DNA of 32,165 bases from Cruorifilaria tuberocauda. Its lineage: Eukaryota; Nematoda; Chromadorea; Rhabditida; Onchocercidae. The stretch is from the NCBI GenBank assembly GCA_013365365.1, contig JABVXU010000605.1:1-32165 (forward strand), in the 5' to 3' direction. Shown here one piece after another: positions 21,101 to 32,165 of the stretch. Below the pieces are notes generated by a model, which was given only the letters and a program-made list of their open reading frames with translations, was not told the origin of the DNA and searched no databases. Position numbers and translations under genes: made by a program. Position 1 is the first letter of the stretch. Every line of letters starts with the position of its first letter.

Positions 21101-24100
21101 GAGGTTCAATCTTAAATTTCATTTTCGAAATAAACAAAAATGAATATATCTATGAAAATATATGATAAGCCACAGAATTTTAAGCAATTCATTTTTTGAT
21201 AAAAGAAAAAAAAAACTTGAATTTTAACTCAGTTTTCTTAATTAGTTAGTTTTCTTAATTTTTACATAAATTAAATCCATTCTATTTTCATTCACATAAA
21301 GCGGAAAAAGTACATACTACTTTGCCAGTAGGATCATATATTGGACATTGATCAAGGCAAATAGGAAGGCATCTAATTTCAAACTGTTTGCATAACGTAA
21401 TTAGCGGGTTTCCAACTGAAACAGGTCAAATGTGATTAAAAATAAAAGTTGTAGAATTTCTGAATTTATTATAGTTTACTGTATTCCTTCGCCAAGATTT
21501 ATTCTATTGTAAAAGAAGATTATATATAGGTCAGATTAGGTCAAAATAAACTAAAAATAACTTGCAGTAATTCAAAAAATTTGGCTGATATCATTCAATC
21601 AGCAGTGATTGCAAGCTAAATGTAAATTAGTGTAGATTAAATATAATGGTTCCAGTCTTCGGAAATCTTTCGCAGAGTGTAATTGACTACCTATTTATGA
21701 ATGAAGGATTTCAGAAGATTTGCATTTTCCCATAGTTTATAAAATTTTATTAAAGTTTACTTTACAAAATAGCTAAAAATAATTATCCCATATTCATCTT
21801 AAAAAAAAACCTTCAAAAATATCAAGTAAAAATGTACTCTTTATCGAGATAGAGAATTGACCAAGTAGTAGAATCAACCTAAACAACCTAATGATATATC
21901 ACTATCAATTTTGATTTCTTCATAAGCATATATTATGTAAAAGGTTTGTTTTAGAAAGTTAACATTTTATCACTTATTTTAAACTGAATTATAAATAAAG
22001 CACATACACGTTCCATAAATGAACGATGCGCCTAATTCCCCAACAATATGATCGCAACTTCTGTTTTTCGTATTTGCTGTGCCAGTAAATGGTTTAATAT
22101 ATGTCGATATACGTCCACCAATTCGGGACTAAATAAAATTTTGTTTTTTTTTAATTAAAATACATTAACTATATATGAATCAATAGGTTAGGAATGAATC
22201 AAAATAGAATAAAAAGCTCAGAATACTTCTAATACCGCATACTTTCTAATGGCAAAAATGATATTTACTGCTTAAAGGGATATAAGGGAGGAAGATATAT
22301 TTTTAATCGATTTTTGAAAATCTAATTCAACAGATCCTCGCATATAACAAAAAAAAATTAACCTGAACTTAGGTCAGCCTTACTCCAATACTAACAAATT
22401 ATTTCCAGTAATAAAGTTTCTATGTGCGGAGATCTGTTGTTATGTGCAAAAAAAAATCTTGAAATTTTTTAATTGTACAATTTTAGTCAATAAGTTATGC
22501 AATTAATTAATTTTTAATTATGCAAAAAGGAGATAAAAAAAAAGGTTCAATAAACACTTACTCTAGCTTCCAACAGAATCACATCTAAACCGAAGGATTT
22601 AAGCTGTCGTGCTGCAATGATACCAGCTATACCAGCACCAATTACAATTACCTGTCTTGGAAAAGTTTCTGGTGGAGCTGAAACAATCATCCTAGTTTGT
22701 AATTAGAAAATGGAAATATATTAAAATAATCGCTGCTGTGAACTAGAATAAGAAATCGAATTTAGAGGTAAACCATTGTTCTCATTCCGTTACAAGCATT
22801 TTGAAAAAGCATTAATGCTGTTTGGATATAGGCAAAAAGAATTCATCGAAATCCTTCAGTACGAATATCATAACATTTTGAAATAGAATGAAAAGTTTAA
22901 GAGGAATATTGAAAATATAGATGGAAATAAAAGCTGATATCAATAAAACCAACTGCTCAAATTTCTATAACAAAATGTTAAGGTATTTTAACTCAGAAAT
23001 GATTTTCAAAATTTCAAATTTGTACCAGATAAGCGATTAAAGATGCCCACATTTATGTAACCATAACGTTGAAGGAATTCATAAATGCGCCGAATAAATA
23101 ATGGGTCACCTGAAAAAATTTTTAGTTTGAATTCTGAACAAAAACAAGATTCTTTAGTGAATTACTAGTGAACTACTGCTATGTCAAGCATGTTTTTTAC
23201 TCGGATGTTAAACTATGTAGTAAAATTGGCTTTCGGGAGAAGGAATTCACGAAAATTTCAAAGTCTGAATATTTATCGAAATAATAAATAGTGAAAATTT
23301 ACTATCATATGGTGAGGATAATTCACTCATAAAATCTCGAAGTGTAAGTTCCATTCGCGGATTTCGATGCCACATTTGTAACTGAAATAAATATTTAAAG
23401 AGGAAATGATCAAAACACAAATAAAATATTGGATATATATGAAAGTTCAAAAAAATTTTACAAAAGTTTATTTCATTTCGAAATGAATAAAGAAGGGAAT
23501 TACCAATTTGTTCCTCAAATACAGATATAAAGCAGTACTTCCGCGACTCTTTTTTAGTTCCGGAAATGCATTCATTTCTTGCACTGTTGGCCGATTAGAT
23601 AACAAACATGATCTGCTTGCAGCCAAGTGTAGAGCTATAGAAATATGCATGAAATCAGAACACAATAATAAGTTTATACAAACAAATGGAATTTATGAAA
23701 GAATGGCCAAGGAATATTTTAGTAAGATAATTTTTAAAATGATTCTAAAGTGTTCGAAGATGTTCAGTTTTATTTAAAAAATTTTATAACAGAATTGTTG
23801 AATTAATCGAAATTTTGACCCTTTTATAATTACTCCAATCAAACTTCAATCAAACGATCAATAATGGTACGATCGTAATCATATATAGTGTACCTATTAT
23901 TGCATGACATTATAAATTAATAAAGCTAAGTGTAATAACATAATAAGCTTGCTTAACCATTACCAATATCATCATCTTCCCATTGCATTATATCGATGTT
24001 ATCATAACTTGTTTCAAATATTTCCACTCCATAATGCGATCGGTTTACAGAACTGCTTCGTAAGTTGCGCCGTATATTAGACGAACTAGATGCTTCATCT

Positions 24101-24105
24101 GTCAT
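18111..24105 (-). CDS. lsd-1: KDM1A/LSD1-type lysine demethylase, 3' part missing
   Basis: FAD-dependent histone H3K4 demethylase family, nuclear, normally partnered by CoREST. Exons in transcript order: 24105-23964, 23634-23504, 23381-23303, 23109-23026, 22677-22562, 22128-22008, 21415-21318, 21110-20968, 20515-20425, 20156-20004, 19654-19581, 18259-18111. They give 460 codons with all phases matching. The start is the ATG at 24105 (MTDEASS), preceded by no in-frame coding. SWIRM is ~48-145 ([33 protein letters not shown]). The FAD-binding motif GAGIAG is at 159-164 with EARSRIGGR at 182-190 (LSD1 consensus EARDRVGGR, so D to S). A ~105-residue helical tower (~306-412) separates LSD1 from LSD2-type proteins, which lack it. 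AO resumes with [12 protein letters not shown] and ends at [17 protein letters not shown]. The remaining ~300 residues, with the catalytic lysine and the second FAD/substrate half, are not in the window. Orthology to C. elegans lsd-1 versus spr-5 is undecided. Confidence 0.93.
18791..18818. repeat. CT microsatellite in last LSD1 intron
   Basis: (CT)n run on the plus strand. It could serve as a polypyrimidine tract for the plus-strand acceptor at 18840-18841 (TTTCACCAG). Confidence 0.7.
18842..19103 (+). CDS. Candidate 3' exons of an unrecognised plus-strand gene nested in an LSD1 intron
   Basis: I do not recognise this product. A polypyrimidine tract and acceptor TTTCACCAG precede a 149-nt open exon (18842-18990) that ends in a strong donor, AAC|GTAAGT. 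It encodes a hydrophobic stretch ([15 protein letters not shown]) followed by a strongly charged tail ([20 protein letters not shown]). A possible final exon, 19071-19103, joins in phase ([10 protein letters not shown], stop), with AATAAA at 19155-19160. No upstream exon or start was found, so it would be partial. The single TM plus basic/acidic tail suggests a juxtamembrane segment, but this may equally be a gene relic or chance. It is antisense to the LSD1-like gene and lies wholly within its intron 18260-19580. Confidence 0.25.
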
Positions 24106-25106
24106 CTTTTTGAACCTACAGCCGATTCATATAAATCTACAAACGATTTACCACATATATCAATTTAGATCGATAATTTAATACCGGATATTTTTTTAAA
24201 AAAGCCTAATTTACTTTCAGTCACATCTAAACCATCCCATCAATCAATAAATTACTCAAAAAAAGTGATTTTCAGGGAGTAATAAAATCTACCTCTCTAT
24301 CCTTTCTAAAATTCGTAGCAGAAGACACTACGACCAACAAATATCCTAGCTGATAATGATCTGAATTTAATCAGCTGTCTTGAGAACTGTTTTAATAAAA
24401 AAACAAAACTATATCCTGACAATTCAGAAAATGCTACATTTATCTTAAGAGAGAATAATCTATCCAGATTATTACAAAAGCAAAAAATAATGCTGTCGAC
24501 AAGTCAAAAAAAAAACAACTTTATTCGAGAATTTTAACAAAACAATTGAATAACAAGAACATTATTGCGACAAAATCAGTGAATCAATACACGGGTGGTG
24601 GCGAGTCAAATAAACTTAAGCAAATAAGTTATGAATTCTACTTATACTCCTAGGAAGTTTTAAAACTTGTGACCATTTCTATGAAACACCATAAAACACC
24701 ACCGCATACATATTTATACAGGAATAAACGATGAAAGTACGCCACATAAGAGAAACCGTAATTGTAAGAAATCGAAAGAACATTTGCTCTTCCATAAAAT
24801 TCTGTTTCAAAAAATTATGTTGAACTTCATGCACTAAAGATAAAGGCATAAAACACAATGCATCAGTTATGAGAGTTTGATGAGAGTAATAATGTTACAT
24901 GAGACTAGTAACTTTTTCCAGTGGCTCTAAATTTCAGAGAACGTACCTCGTACTGATTAGGATGAAATAATCATTTTAAATTATAGCTATTGAAATCAGG
25001 CAAGAATGATATGGATTAACTGTAAATACACGAAAAAATCATACAAAGCAAAAAAAAAAAAACAACAGAATTTTGAGCGCAATTAAGACAAAACAATCAT
25101 TTTAAA
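24106..25106. other. Spacer between eIF3j and LSD1-like genes
   Basis: One kilobase between the eIF3j stop and the LSD1-like ATG, both on the minus strand. It must hold the eIF3j 3' UTR and the LSD1-like promoter or trans-splice acceptor. On the minus strand GGCTGTAG lies ten bases before the LSD1-like ATG as a possible (weak) acceptor for a spliced leader. I saw no gene or repeat and no canonical AATAAA near the eIF3j stop. The spacing is much larger than typical nematode operon gaps. Confidence 0.5.
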
Positions 25107-26832
25107 TTACATAAAATGATCGGCATAATCATCATATTCATCAGGTACGAAATCGTCATACAAATCTCTTTTTGCTTTAGCCGATGCTGCACTTGGCTTA
25201 CCAGTGTTTCTTATCGTCGGTTTCGCTGCTGCACCCTTTCCCTTCGCCTTCTGAAATGGTGATTTATGAGTTTTTTCTTTAAATATGGTTCATGTAGAAT
25301 AAATATCTAACTATGATGGGCCAAAAAAAAGCATATAAAATAACAGTTTCAATAACGCTTTGACATTTACTTGAAAATATCATAATAAAACATCGAATAT
25401 GGATTCCTAAAACCCTGATCATAAAGCAAAAAAATCCAAATGGACTACTGAATTTGACAAATTAAATAACCTTTTCAGCTGCCGTTTTTTCATCCGCTAT
25501 TGTTTTCACTAGAGTACTCAAAACCCTTGCTTTGCTCGCATCCACTGAAATTTTCCAACAGTTCAATATTTAAATGGTAAGTTTTCTGCTTTTGAAATAA
25601 ATCCTGATTCTGCATAATAAGCTTAATGCCTCAAAATAAACATACTGGTTCTAAAGAGTCTGAATACACTGAAACAAAATGACTCACTTTTGTTAATAAT
25701 TTAATTGCTCAAATTCGAATTTGTTAAGAAACAAATTACAGTTGATTTCAAGAATGCACAACTTACTATTTGAAAGGACAACTTTGAGAAGTGAAATAAG
25801 CATTTCAGAAAAGTGGGTAGCATTTGATCGTGCTGAAAGCATTTTGCCAACGTTCTCACCAAATGTTCGAAATTCGTCCAAGGAAGTCAATTCTGCATAG
25901 GTCATAGGCTCATCCTCAGCAGTACCTGCAAAATCCAGTCTCCAGTGGATAAATTCTTGACATACCTTAATACAATGAAGCACAAAAATAGTACTTCATA
26001 AAGTAAATTTAATATAACATGAAAATAAGTAACAACGTAATAACCGAAGACAAAAATGTTACATAAATATTAAAAAACATACCGAATAAATCCTTTGCAA
26101 GCATCAAGTCAGCTTTCCTCTGCAACTGCTCCTTTTCTTTTCTAGTTAATTCACGGTTTAGATCGGCAGTGAACGTATTCAACGGATCGTTCTTCTTCTT
26201 TGACTTCGAAGAGGATGCTACAGATTTGGCTGCATGCAACGACTGAAAAACATGACTTTATTTATCATGAAAAAATAAGACTGTCTGCCTTTCAATCATC
26301 TCGAATTTAATGATGACATAATAAAAGCCTATAAAAGACAAATGGAAAACTGAAAAATAAAAGGATTCAAGTTGAATGATTTTTCCTTCCAGATCAGCCA
26401 GCTTGAAACGATTTTACTGAATTTAAGAATGAACTAATTGCATCATTTCTTGAAAAATTTTGCAAGCTAAAACGCATAACTTCTTTACAAAATAGTATTT
26501 TGTAGAAAATATATACACATACCTGATTGAGATCCAGCTTGTCACCCGCCTCCTCATCCACTACCGTATGCTTCTTCTCATCTAACTGTTTCACATCAAC
26601 TTCGAAATCGTCATCATCTGTAATTAAAATATGTAACAACAGCTCAATCTACATTTATATATCCCTGCTGCAAACATGATATAAGATAATTCAAACTATC
26701 CTCATATTCCCACAATCTTTCCGATCTTAAATATAACGAGCCCTTCAACATACAAAGTGTAGAACTCCTACTGCCATACTTGCATTCCCATCTCTCTCAC
26801 AAAAAAAAAAAAGACCTACCCCAATCGCCCAT
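25107..26832 (-). CDS. eif-3.J: Eukaryotic translation initiation factor 3 subunit J
   Basis: Cytoplasmic factor that binds the 40S decoding centre and the eIF3 core and modulates mRNA and start-codon selection. Exons: 26832-26820, 26617-26523, 26242-26083, 25925-25767, 25544-25471, 25250-25107. They total 645 nt, 214 aa, and all phases close. The protein begins MGDWDDDDFEV, matching the acidic W-D-rich N-terminus that binds eIF3b, and is followed by a Lys/Glu-rich helical segment (ELTRKEKEQLQRKADLMLAK). The conserved LAKDLFG motif precedes EFRTFGENVGK, the central dimerisation helices follow, and a basic KAKGKGAAAKP run leads into an acidic aromatic tail ending DDYADHFM. Human eIF3j is 258 aa and nematode proteins are shorter, so the length fits. 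The first coding exon is only 13 nt. The next gene downstream on the same strand starts 1.0 kb away. Confidence 0.95.
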
Positions 26833-27318
26833 TTTGCTCGTCAAATTCTGATAATTCCGCAAACTTCACTTGTGAAAAATCACTCGTCACCTTTAACGTG
26901 AATTCACTGATAATATTAATAAAAATTGATTAATAACATATAATAATACATACATCGTTTCAACGAATCATGAATTATATCACCTGCGCTTTCTCTTTCT
27001 TCCCTTTATAACTACCCTCTGTACCACATCTGTTCATACAAAAGTAACAATGAACACTCATAAAACATTCATCGATGTTGTTAAATAAGGTATTCTAAAT
27101 GCCCCTAAATTAATACAAAAGTACTATGTCTGCTTCATCACATAAATTTTTAATATTTTTGTCTGAAAGGCATATAAACCTGATAAAGAATAGAAGACAG
27201 CCACAACGAACAAAAGTTTTTACCCACACAATACCACAACTACTTATCCGAATGCTAATATAACCACTACAAAATATGCAAATTACGCAAATTTTTTCAG
27301 TGACAATATTTGATATAA

Positions 27319-27813
27319 TCTAACATTCCGCATATAAAAAACGCATTATTGATTCGAAACTTAATCATCATTGAGTATACAAGTCAAGATATTTCCACTG
27401 GCATTACTGACAGCTGCCTAAATACACCATTATTTTGCATATGCAAAATGAGAAACCTAAATAGAATGCCGCTTCCAATAATACATGAGGCTGTAAATTC
27501 GAATCGAAAGAAGACAAATACAAAATATATGAACATTGAACAATGTCAAGCGTATGATTTGCTGCGATCGCGAGATTACTATATCATTATTACTACTGAA
27601 TGATTTCATGATTTGAATATTAAAGATCGGGACGAGGAGAGCGACATAAAAAATCCTTGCGAATATCTCAGTCCTTTCAAATGCATATTTAAACAATTAC
27701 AACAAGGCATAAAAATATACAAACATTTTTACAAAACGAAAGAAATGCTAAGTATGTTTCGACGCACAATAATCGTGACAAACTTAATTAATTCAAACAA
27801 AATTTCACATTAA
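27319..27813 (+). other. 495-nt plus-strand frame interrupted by one TGA, identity unknown
   Basis: The frame is open from 27319 (after a TAA at 27316) to TAA at 27811, apart from a TGA at 27601-27603. An AATAAA hexamer follows at 27821-27826. The translation has no family I recognise; the second half is Lys-rich with a Cys pair (NPCEYLSPFKCIF). No ATG-led full-length frame exists, and the opposite strand also has an open stretch over 27457-27696. It may be a decayed exon, an orphan transcript or chance in AT-rich DNA. Confidence 0.2.
27432..27449. promoter_or_regulatory. 18-bp perfect palindrome, ATTTTGCATATGCAAAAT
   Basis: Exact dyad with no spacer, ~600 bp upstream of the eIF3j start. The core TTGCATATGCAA resembles the palindromic octamer-type sites bound by POU-domain dimers (MORE, ATGCATATGCAT). 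Binding is inference from motif similarity only. Confidence 0.3.
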
Positions 27814-28338
27814 ATTACCTAATAAAGATTCCTATAAATCTCCTGACATTAATAAATTGGCATTCATCTTTATAAAATGCAAAAAAAAAACTTTTAACCG
27901 AGCAGACCGAGAGGAAATGCAGCGAAAATATCGCGTAAAATTACTCTAAGAACTACAATGAAGTAATTTGATCTTTCTTATTCATCATTTTTCTTATTAA
28001 GGAATCCAAATATTGTTTGACCGAATATTTTACTTTATTACTTTACCGGTTCTACAGGATAATGAAAGCTTTAAATAAACCAAACTTATGTTATAAAGAT
28101 TCACTCAATGTTTCACTGCAGTATATTATATGAGATTAAGATCTCTGAAAGAAAACTTATAATGATATTTTAGAACAACTATCACCCGCACAACAAAGTC
28201 AAATTTTTGAATTTGTGAAGAAACTAAATTCAAATACTTAAAAAAAGTGAGAACTAAAAAATGATAAAAGAAAAAACATAAGAAAACCGAATAAATTCGT
28301 GACTACCATAATTATCTATCTACACTCTAATCTCGAAA

Positions 28339-28344
28339 TTTATT
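28339..28344 (-). terminator. Candidate polyadenylation signal of the nuclear receptor gene
   Basis: AATAAA on the minus strand, 21-26 bases after the stop codon, which fits the short 3' UTRs common in nematodes. Confidence 0.45.
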
Positions 28345-28364
28345 TTAACTTATAAAGCCGTAAC

Positions 28365-31300
28365 TTATAAAATAGTCATCATATGCTGTTGTGTATCGAC
28401 ATCTATACATGTATTGGGTATTGGAGTTGAAATAAGGCGCTGACGTAACAAAGGTTTCGCTGTCGCTTCATCAACAGAACTATCTAGAATAAACTCTGAA
28501 AGTAATGAATCCACTTCAGTGAAACCGAAAAACTTGGTCAAGGTCATGTTTTCAATAAGTACTTGTGCCAGAGCTTTAAGAGCAGGTGCAAGCAGCAAAA
28601 TATTGCCGTAACGTGTCGCTGCTTCCTCAGGTTTGTGCATCAAAATGTAGCAATAAAGAGCCTTTAATATTCGATTACGAGCTTCGCGTAATGCCTGAAA
28701 GAAATTTAATAGTGAGTTTAATATTGAGATATGATGCATTTAAACATTCAACTCGACGTATATGATTCTCCTAGTGATCAAATTCTTTGGTTAACTCGAG
28801 AATTGCAGTGGTTTCCAATGAACTGAACTTATCTAAGCTACTTTTCACGAGTTCAAATGTCGAACCACTTATTGAATGACATCTCGAAAAATATGATTTC
28901 GCTAAAATATCGAAAAATATGCTTATTTCAAACAACACACCATTATTAACACAAATCTATATTTATTGGATTTCTAAATTACATTAATGTTCAATAGTTC
29001 TGCTGTAAATACAACAAGTTTTTTGCTACAAATAACAAACACTTCACTATCATAGCACAATCCACAAAGACTAAGTGATACCTAAGGAATTATACTCGCT
29101 TTTTCCTTTTTATTTCTTTTTTTCAAACAATCTTTTAAATCCACACTTATTCCAGTTTGTGGCGAATCATGCTTATCAACTGCTGAGTGTTTTATCGTAT
29201 AGCTTACCCGCTTAATTATTTCATTCAGTTTAACGAATAAAGAAAAATAAAAACAAAATGACCGCTTGGGCTGGTAGAGAAAGTCCTTTCGCTTCAGGTT
29301 GAAGAAAAGCCAAAGCTTTCAGACAAACAAATTCTTCTTCTCTCATCTGCAAATGTCTCATTGGCCATACTATTTCATCCATCACGCGTGGCATAATGTT
29401 GCTTGTTTTGAATACCGATAAACCTATTAAAATGTTTTTGCTATTTCTAGAACCATTAAAGCTTCAAAAAAAATTGCAAATGGCATCCAAAATCTAGAGA
29501 ACTAATAAGTGGCCTAAATAAGATTTCCAAAAATACACAGCTTATATCGACACGACCTCCTGACCTCGAGGTCAAACACAAGTAATGCTGTTATGTGAAC
29601 ACATTTAGGGGGTGGATTTTTATGGGTGGATTTTTAGATGTTTTGATTTCTAAACTCCGCCTTCTACGGTGTTTATAATTTTATTGATTGCATTAATGAC
29701 TAATTAATGGTTCGTAGCATAATCAAACCATCAAATTTGATGACATCGTCGTGATTCATTTCTGCATTACTGAAAAGGCAAATAGTAATTGTGTCCGGTG
29801 AACGAAATGCTGGTACCAAAATCAAATGCTGCGGCGCATAATTTTTAAGCAAAATGATTTTGTCATTCATAATCAAATTAGGAAATGGTTCCAACCTTTT
29901 TGCCCAATCAATCTGGAACAAACAACCTAAAAATTAAAAACGAATAATTGCTGTCTTCAAGGTCCATTTACAGTAGGAAACAAGTTGACAGTAAATACAC
30001 AGTTAATAAATCTTAAGACATCTTGCTCATTTTTCTCTCACCTACACATTGTTTCGAATGCTTTATCATTAAAATGAACCAACCATTAATATAAGCGTTG
30101 TTTTGGATAATTCATTCAAGTCATCAGCTGAAGATTCATGTGACTGCGGAAAAGCTGATGGCATATAACCACTTCCATTAGCATGATTACTGATTATTGT
30201 ATATGGCGAACTGATCACCGAATTCCAATAATGAGTCGCCATTTCCCCATTTTCCTGATTGGTTCGTGCCTCCATTTGCATTAATAGTTCGATAATATCA
30301 GATTTGAAGACATCACTGATCAGCTGACCGTTACAGTACGGTGTTTCAGAACAATCGTCACCCGTTTTATTATTTTCAACAGTTCGTATCAGGAGTGGTT
30401 CACTACGGTGCTCAACGGGACAAACTGAATCGCGTTCAAATTGAATAGCTACAAAAGGAATGAAATGGAATTCGAAATCAAAACGTCTTAATTCACTTAA
30501 CATTTGATAACAATTTGCACAATGAAATCCATATGACCAAATTGCTGACTCCAATTAATTAGATTTCATCATTTCCCAACTAAAATAATCTCAAATTCAA
30601 CATACGCTTTCCTAATCATCATTGTCACTAAAGTGTATTTGATTTATAATCAACAACTTAAACTTAATCATCAATTTGTCGAATATCATTTTATATTAAC
30701 CTTCTTGTCTCATCCCAACTCGTATGCACTTCTGAAAACGACAATACCGGCAAGCGCACCGCAAACTTTTGTTGATTGTGCATGCCTTGTTGAAACGGCA
30801 TGTAAACTTCTGATTTTTGATGATTGCTCGTCGGAAAAAACCCTGGAAAAACATTTAATAATATTGTTAACTAATAATTATTCTAATTTAGATAAAATGT
30901 TCAGTCAAATTTTATTTGTTGAGTGAGTCAACTACTGAGAAATCAGTCATACAAATAATTTTTAACTTCTCAATTCCATATGAATGTTGGCTTGATCTGG
31001 GCAAAGTGTGGATGCATAAAATGCTAATATGAATGAACTGCTATAACGATCAATCAAAAATAACACAGTGTTTGAAACAAGAACTTTTTTGCCATTATAG
31101 TTTCTAGGAAAAAAGCATAGATTAAAGAAATAACTAAAAAGGAAATAATAACAATTATACCTTGCATCCATTACACGAAAGAACTCCGTAATGTGTTCCA
31201 GTTGATTTATCGTCACAAACGGCACACAGTTCACGTAACGGATTCACTGCAAAAGGAAAACCAGTCTATATTCTACATTTCCAACGAAAAACAGCAATTG

Positions 31301-31660
31301 GAAAATCGTGTCTATCCGCTAAAATGAAAAATTCTCGACAAAAATGGAACAAAAACCAAAGAAAAATGAAAAAATATTACAAGAGAATTAAACAGATGAA
31401 AAATTGATTAATTAAATTAAATCGAGCAGCCTTAACCATTTACTGTACTAAACTCCGTAAAGCCAATAATAAAATTATCTTTCAGGAAAACTGCAGAAAA
31501 GGAAAGAGAGTATAAGTGAAGAAATCTCAGTAACAAATAATTATTGATTGAATCATACTAATCATTGAATAAAGAAATAAGTGAATAGCACAAGAGTTAG
31601 ACTTTATGCAAATTTACTGCATTTAAGATTATAACATTTGAGAATTTTACCGATATCCAT
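28365..31660 (-). CDS. HNF4-like nuclear hormone receptor
   Basis: Ligand-regulated or constitutive transcription factor acting in the nucleus. Exons: 31660-31651, 31490-31437, 31246-31161, 30842-30701, 30448-30084, 29912-29729, 29423-29263, 28694-28365. They total 1,332 nt, 443 aa, and all phases close. The start ATG GAT ATC G at 31660 is the only frame compatible with exon 2. The DNA-binding domain is 29-94: first zinc finger C29, C32, C46, C49 with P-box CNGCKGFF; second C65, C71, C81, C84; then KCIRVGM. The C-terminal extension [10 protein letters not shown] resembles HNF4 (EAVQNERDR). The ligand-binding domain runs from ~200 to 410, with helix 3 [10 protein letters not shown] (220-229), then [27 protein letters not shown] and [16 protein letters not shown]. 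This places it among the HNF4-derived receptors expanded in nematodes (nhr-49/nhr-64 type). I cannot name the exact orthologue. One weak donor (GTCATT at 29262) ends exon 7. Confidence 0.95.
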
Positions 31661-32165
31661 TCCAATCCTTGTCGGACAAAATTGAAAAATCCATAACTAA
31701 AATCAAATTGCACATTATGCGAAGTCATTTTCTAGGTCACTCATATCTGTTCCGATTCTCCAACCCGTGATAGTTGACTTGAACAGAATCTGAAAGTTAG
31801 CTAAGTGATTCCATTACCATTCTTGATACATCTGTTTTTTTTATTACTTGCACCGATTAGGAAATAGAAACAAGTAGGAATTCAATAATTTATAATACTA
31901 ACGAAAAATCTCGACTGGAACTAAAAAAGTTCTCTGTTGCACTTTTACTGTTGAATATAATAAAAACTCCGTGCTTAATTCCATCTTATTAATCAAAATT
32001 TGGTTATATTTCTTAAATTTCGCATGCAGGATTCCATCGTTACAATCTTCAGCAAGTCGTAACTGACATTTCTGATTTAAAAAATTGTTTGCCTAACTGT
32101 TGAAATGACAGTTATACATTGTAATATTTTTTTTTTTTGCTTGATTAAGCAAAAAAAAATTAATA
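31661..32165. other. 5' flank of the nuclear receptor gene
   Basis: Upstream (on the minus strand) of the chosen receptor start. An alternative in-frame-with-itself ATG exists at about 31,726 on the minus strand, but its frame does not join exon 2, so I treat the stretch as 5' UTR or promoter. No other gene is visible. It ends with a T-rich/A-rich hairpin at 32,129-32,158. Confidence 0.45.
32129..32158. repeat. Short hairpin, poly-T GCTT / AAGC poly-A
   Basis: TTTTTTTTTGCTT and AAGCAAAAAAAAA flank a GATT loop, giving a 13-bp perfect stem. It lies at the right edge of the window, so its full context cannot be judged. Confidence 0.6.

Larger units (their letters stand above)
26833..28338. other. 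1.5-kb intergenic region between nuclear receptor and eIF3j
   Basis: Contains the eIF3j promoter/5' UTR on the minus strand and the end of the receptor gene. It lacks the microsatellites seen in the left half. Within it are an 18-bp perfect palindrome (27432-27449) and a long plus-strand frame with a single stop (27319-27813), both listed separately. No tRNA-like or other structured RNA was recognised. Confidence 0.5.

Noticed and set aside
23508..23777. Plus-strand 89-codon frame
   Set aside because: Antisense of the SWIRM-encoding exon 23504-23634.
30633..30926. Plus-strand 97-codon frame
   Set aside because: Antisense of the second zinc-finger exon of the nuclear receptor.
30962..31234. 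Minus-strand 90-codon frame over the first zinc finger
   Set aside because: Out of frame with the conserved CAVCDDK..CNGCK reading and runs into an intron.
1..32165. CRISPR arrays, bacterial operons, tRNA or rRNA genes, endosymbiont inserts
   Set aside because: The repeats are microsatellites or local duplications without spacer structure, genes have spliceosomal introns, and no cloverleaf or rRNA signature was seen.

Overview
This window is nuclear DNA from a nematode. The protein-coding genes are split into many small exons with GT..AG introns, AT content is very high, and one gene is a TOL-1-type Toll receptor with nematode-like architecture. The AT-rich composition, intron style and gene set suggest a clade III (spirurid or filarial) worm. 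That placement is inference, because no species marker is present.

Left half (1..~17,600): a single plus-strand gene, a Toll receptor (tol-1), runs across 15 exons from 2,135 to the stop at 16,714. Its signal peptide and first LRR cap lie upstream of the window. The introns are long (intron 3 is 4.8 kb) and hold ATT, CATT and CT microsatellites, a minisatellite, tandem duplications and several foldback or repeated segments. No credible second gene was found inside them.

Right half (~18,100..32,165): three minus-strand genes. In order of transcription they are an HNF4-like nuclear hormone receptor (31,660 to 28,365, eight exons, 443 aa), translation initiation factor eIF3 subunit j (26,832 to 25,107, six exons, 214 aa), and a KDM1A/LSD1-type histone demethylase (24,105 to 18,111, twelve exons, 460 aa visible). 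All exon phases close exactly, which supports these models.

The main anomaly is the LSD1-like gene. SWIRM, the FAD-binding Rossmann segment and the coiled-coil tower are intact, but the reading frame stops being followable at 18,111. The catalytic C-terminal half of the amine-oxidase domain (about 300 residues, including the flavin-contacting lysine) is absent from the only 0.5 kb left before the 3' end of tol-1. This is a true truncation, an extremely long last intron, or an assembly or rearrangement junction.

Two further unexplained signals are a plausible plus-strand exon pair inside the last LSD1 intron (18,842..19,103) and a 495-nt plus-strand frame broken by one TGA between the receptor and eIF3j genes (27,319..27,813). 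Functionally the window holds innate or developmental signalling (Toll), chromatin (LSD1), translation (eIF3j) and transcription (nuclear receptor). Nothing in the sequence shows that they form a joint pathway. I found no CRISPR, rRNA, tRNA, bacterial genes or autonomous transposase.
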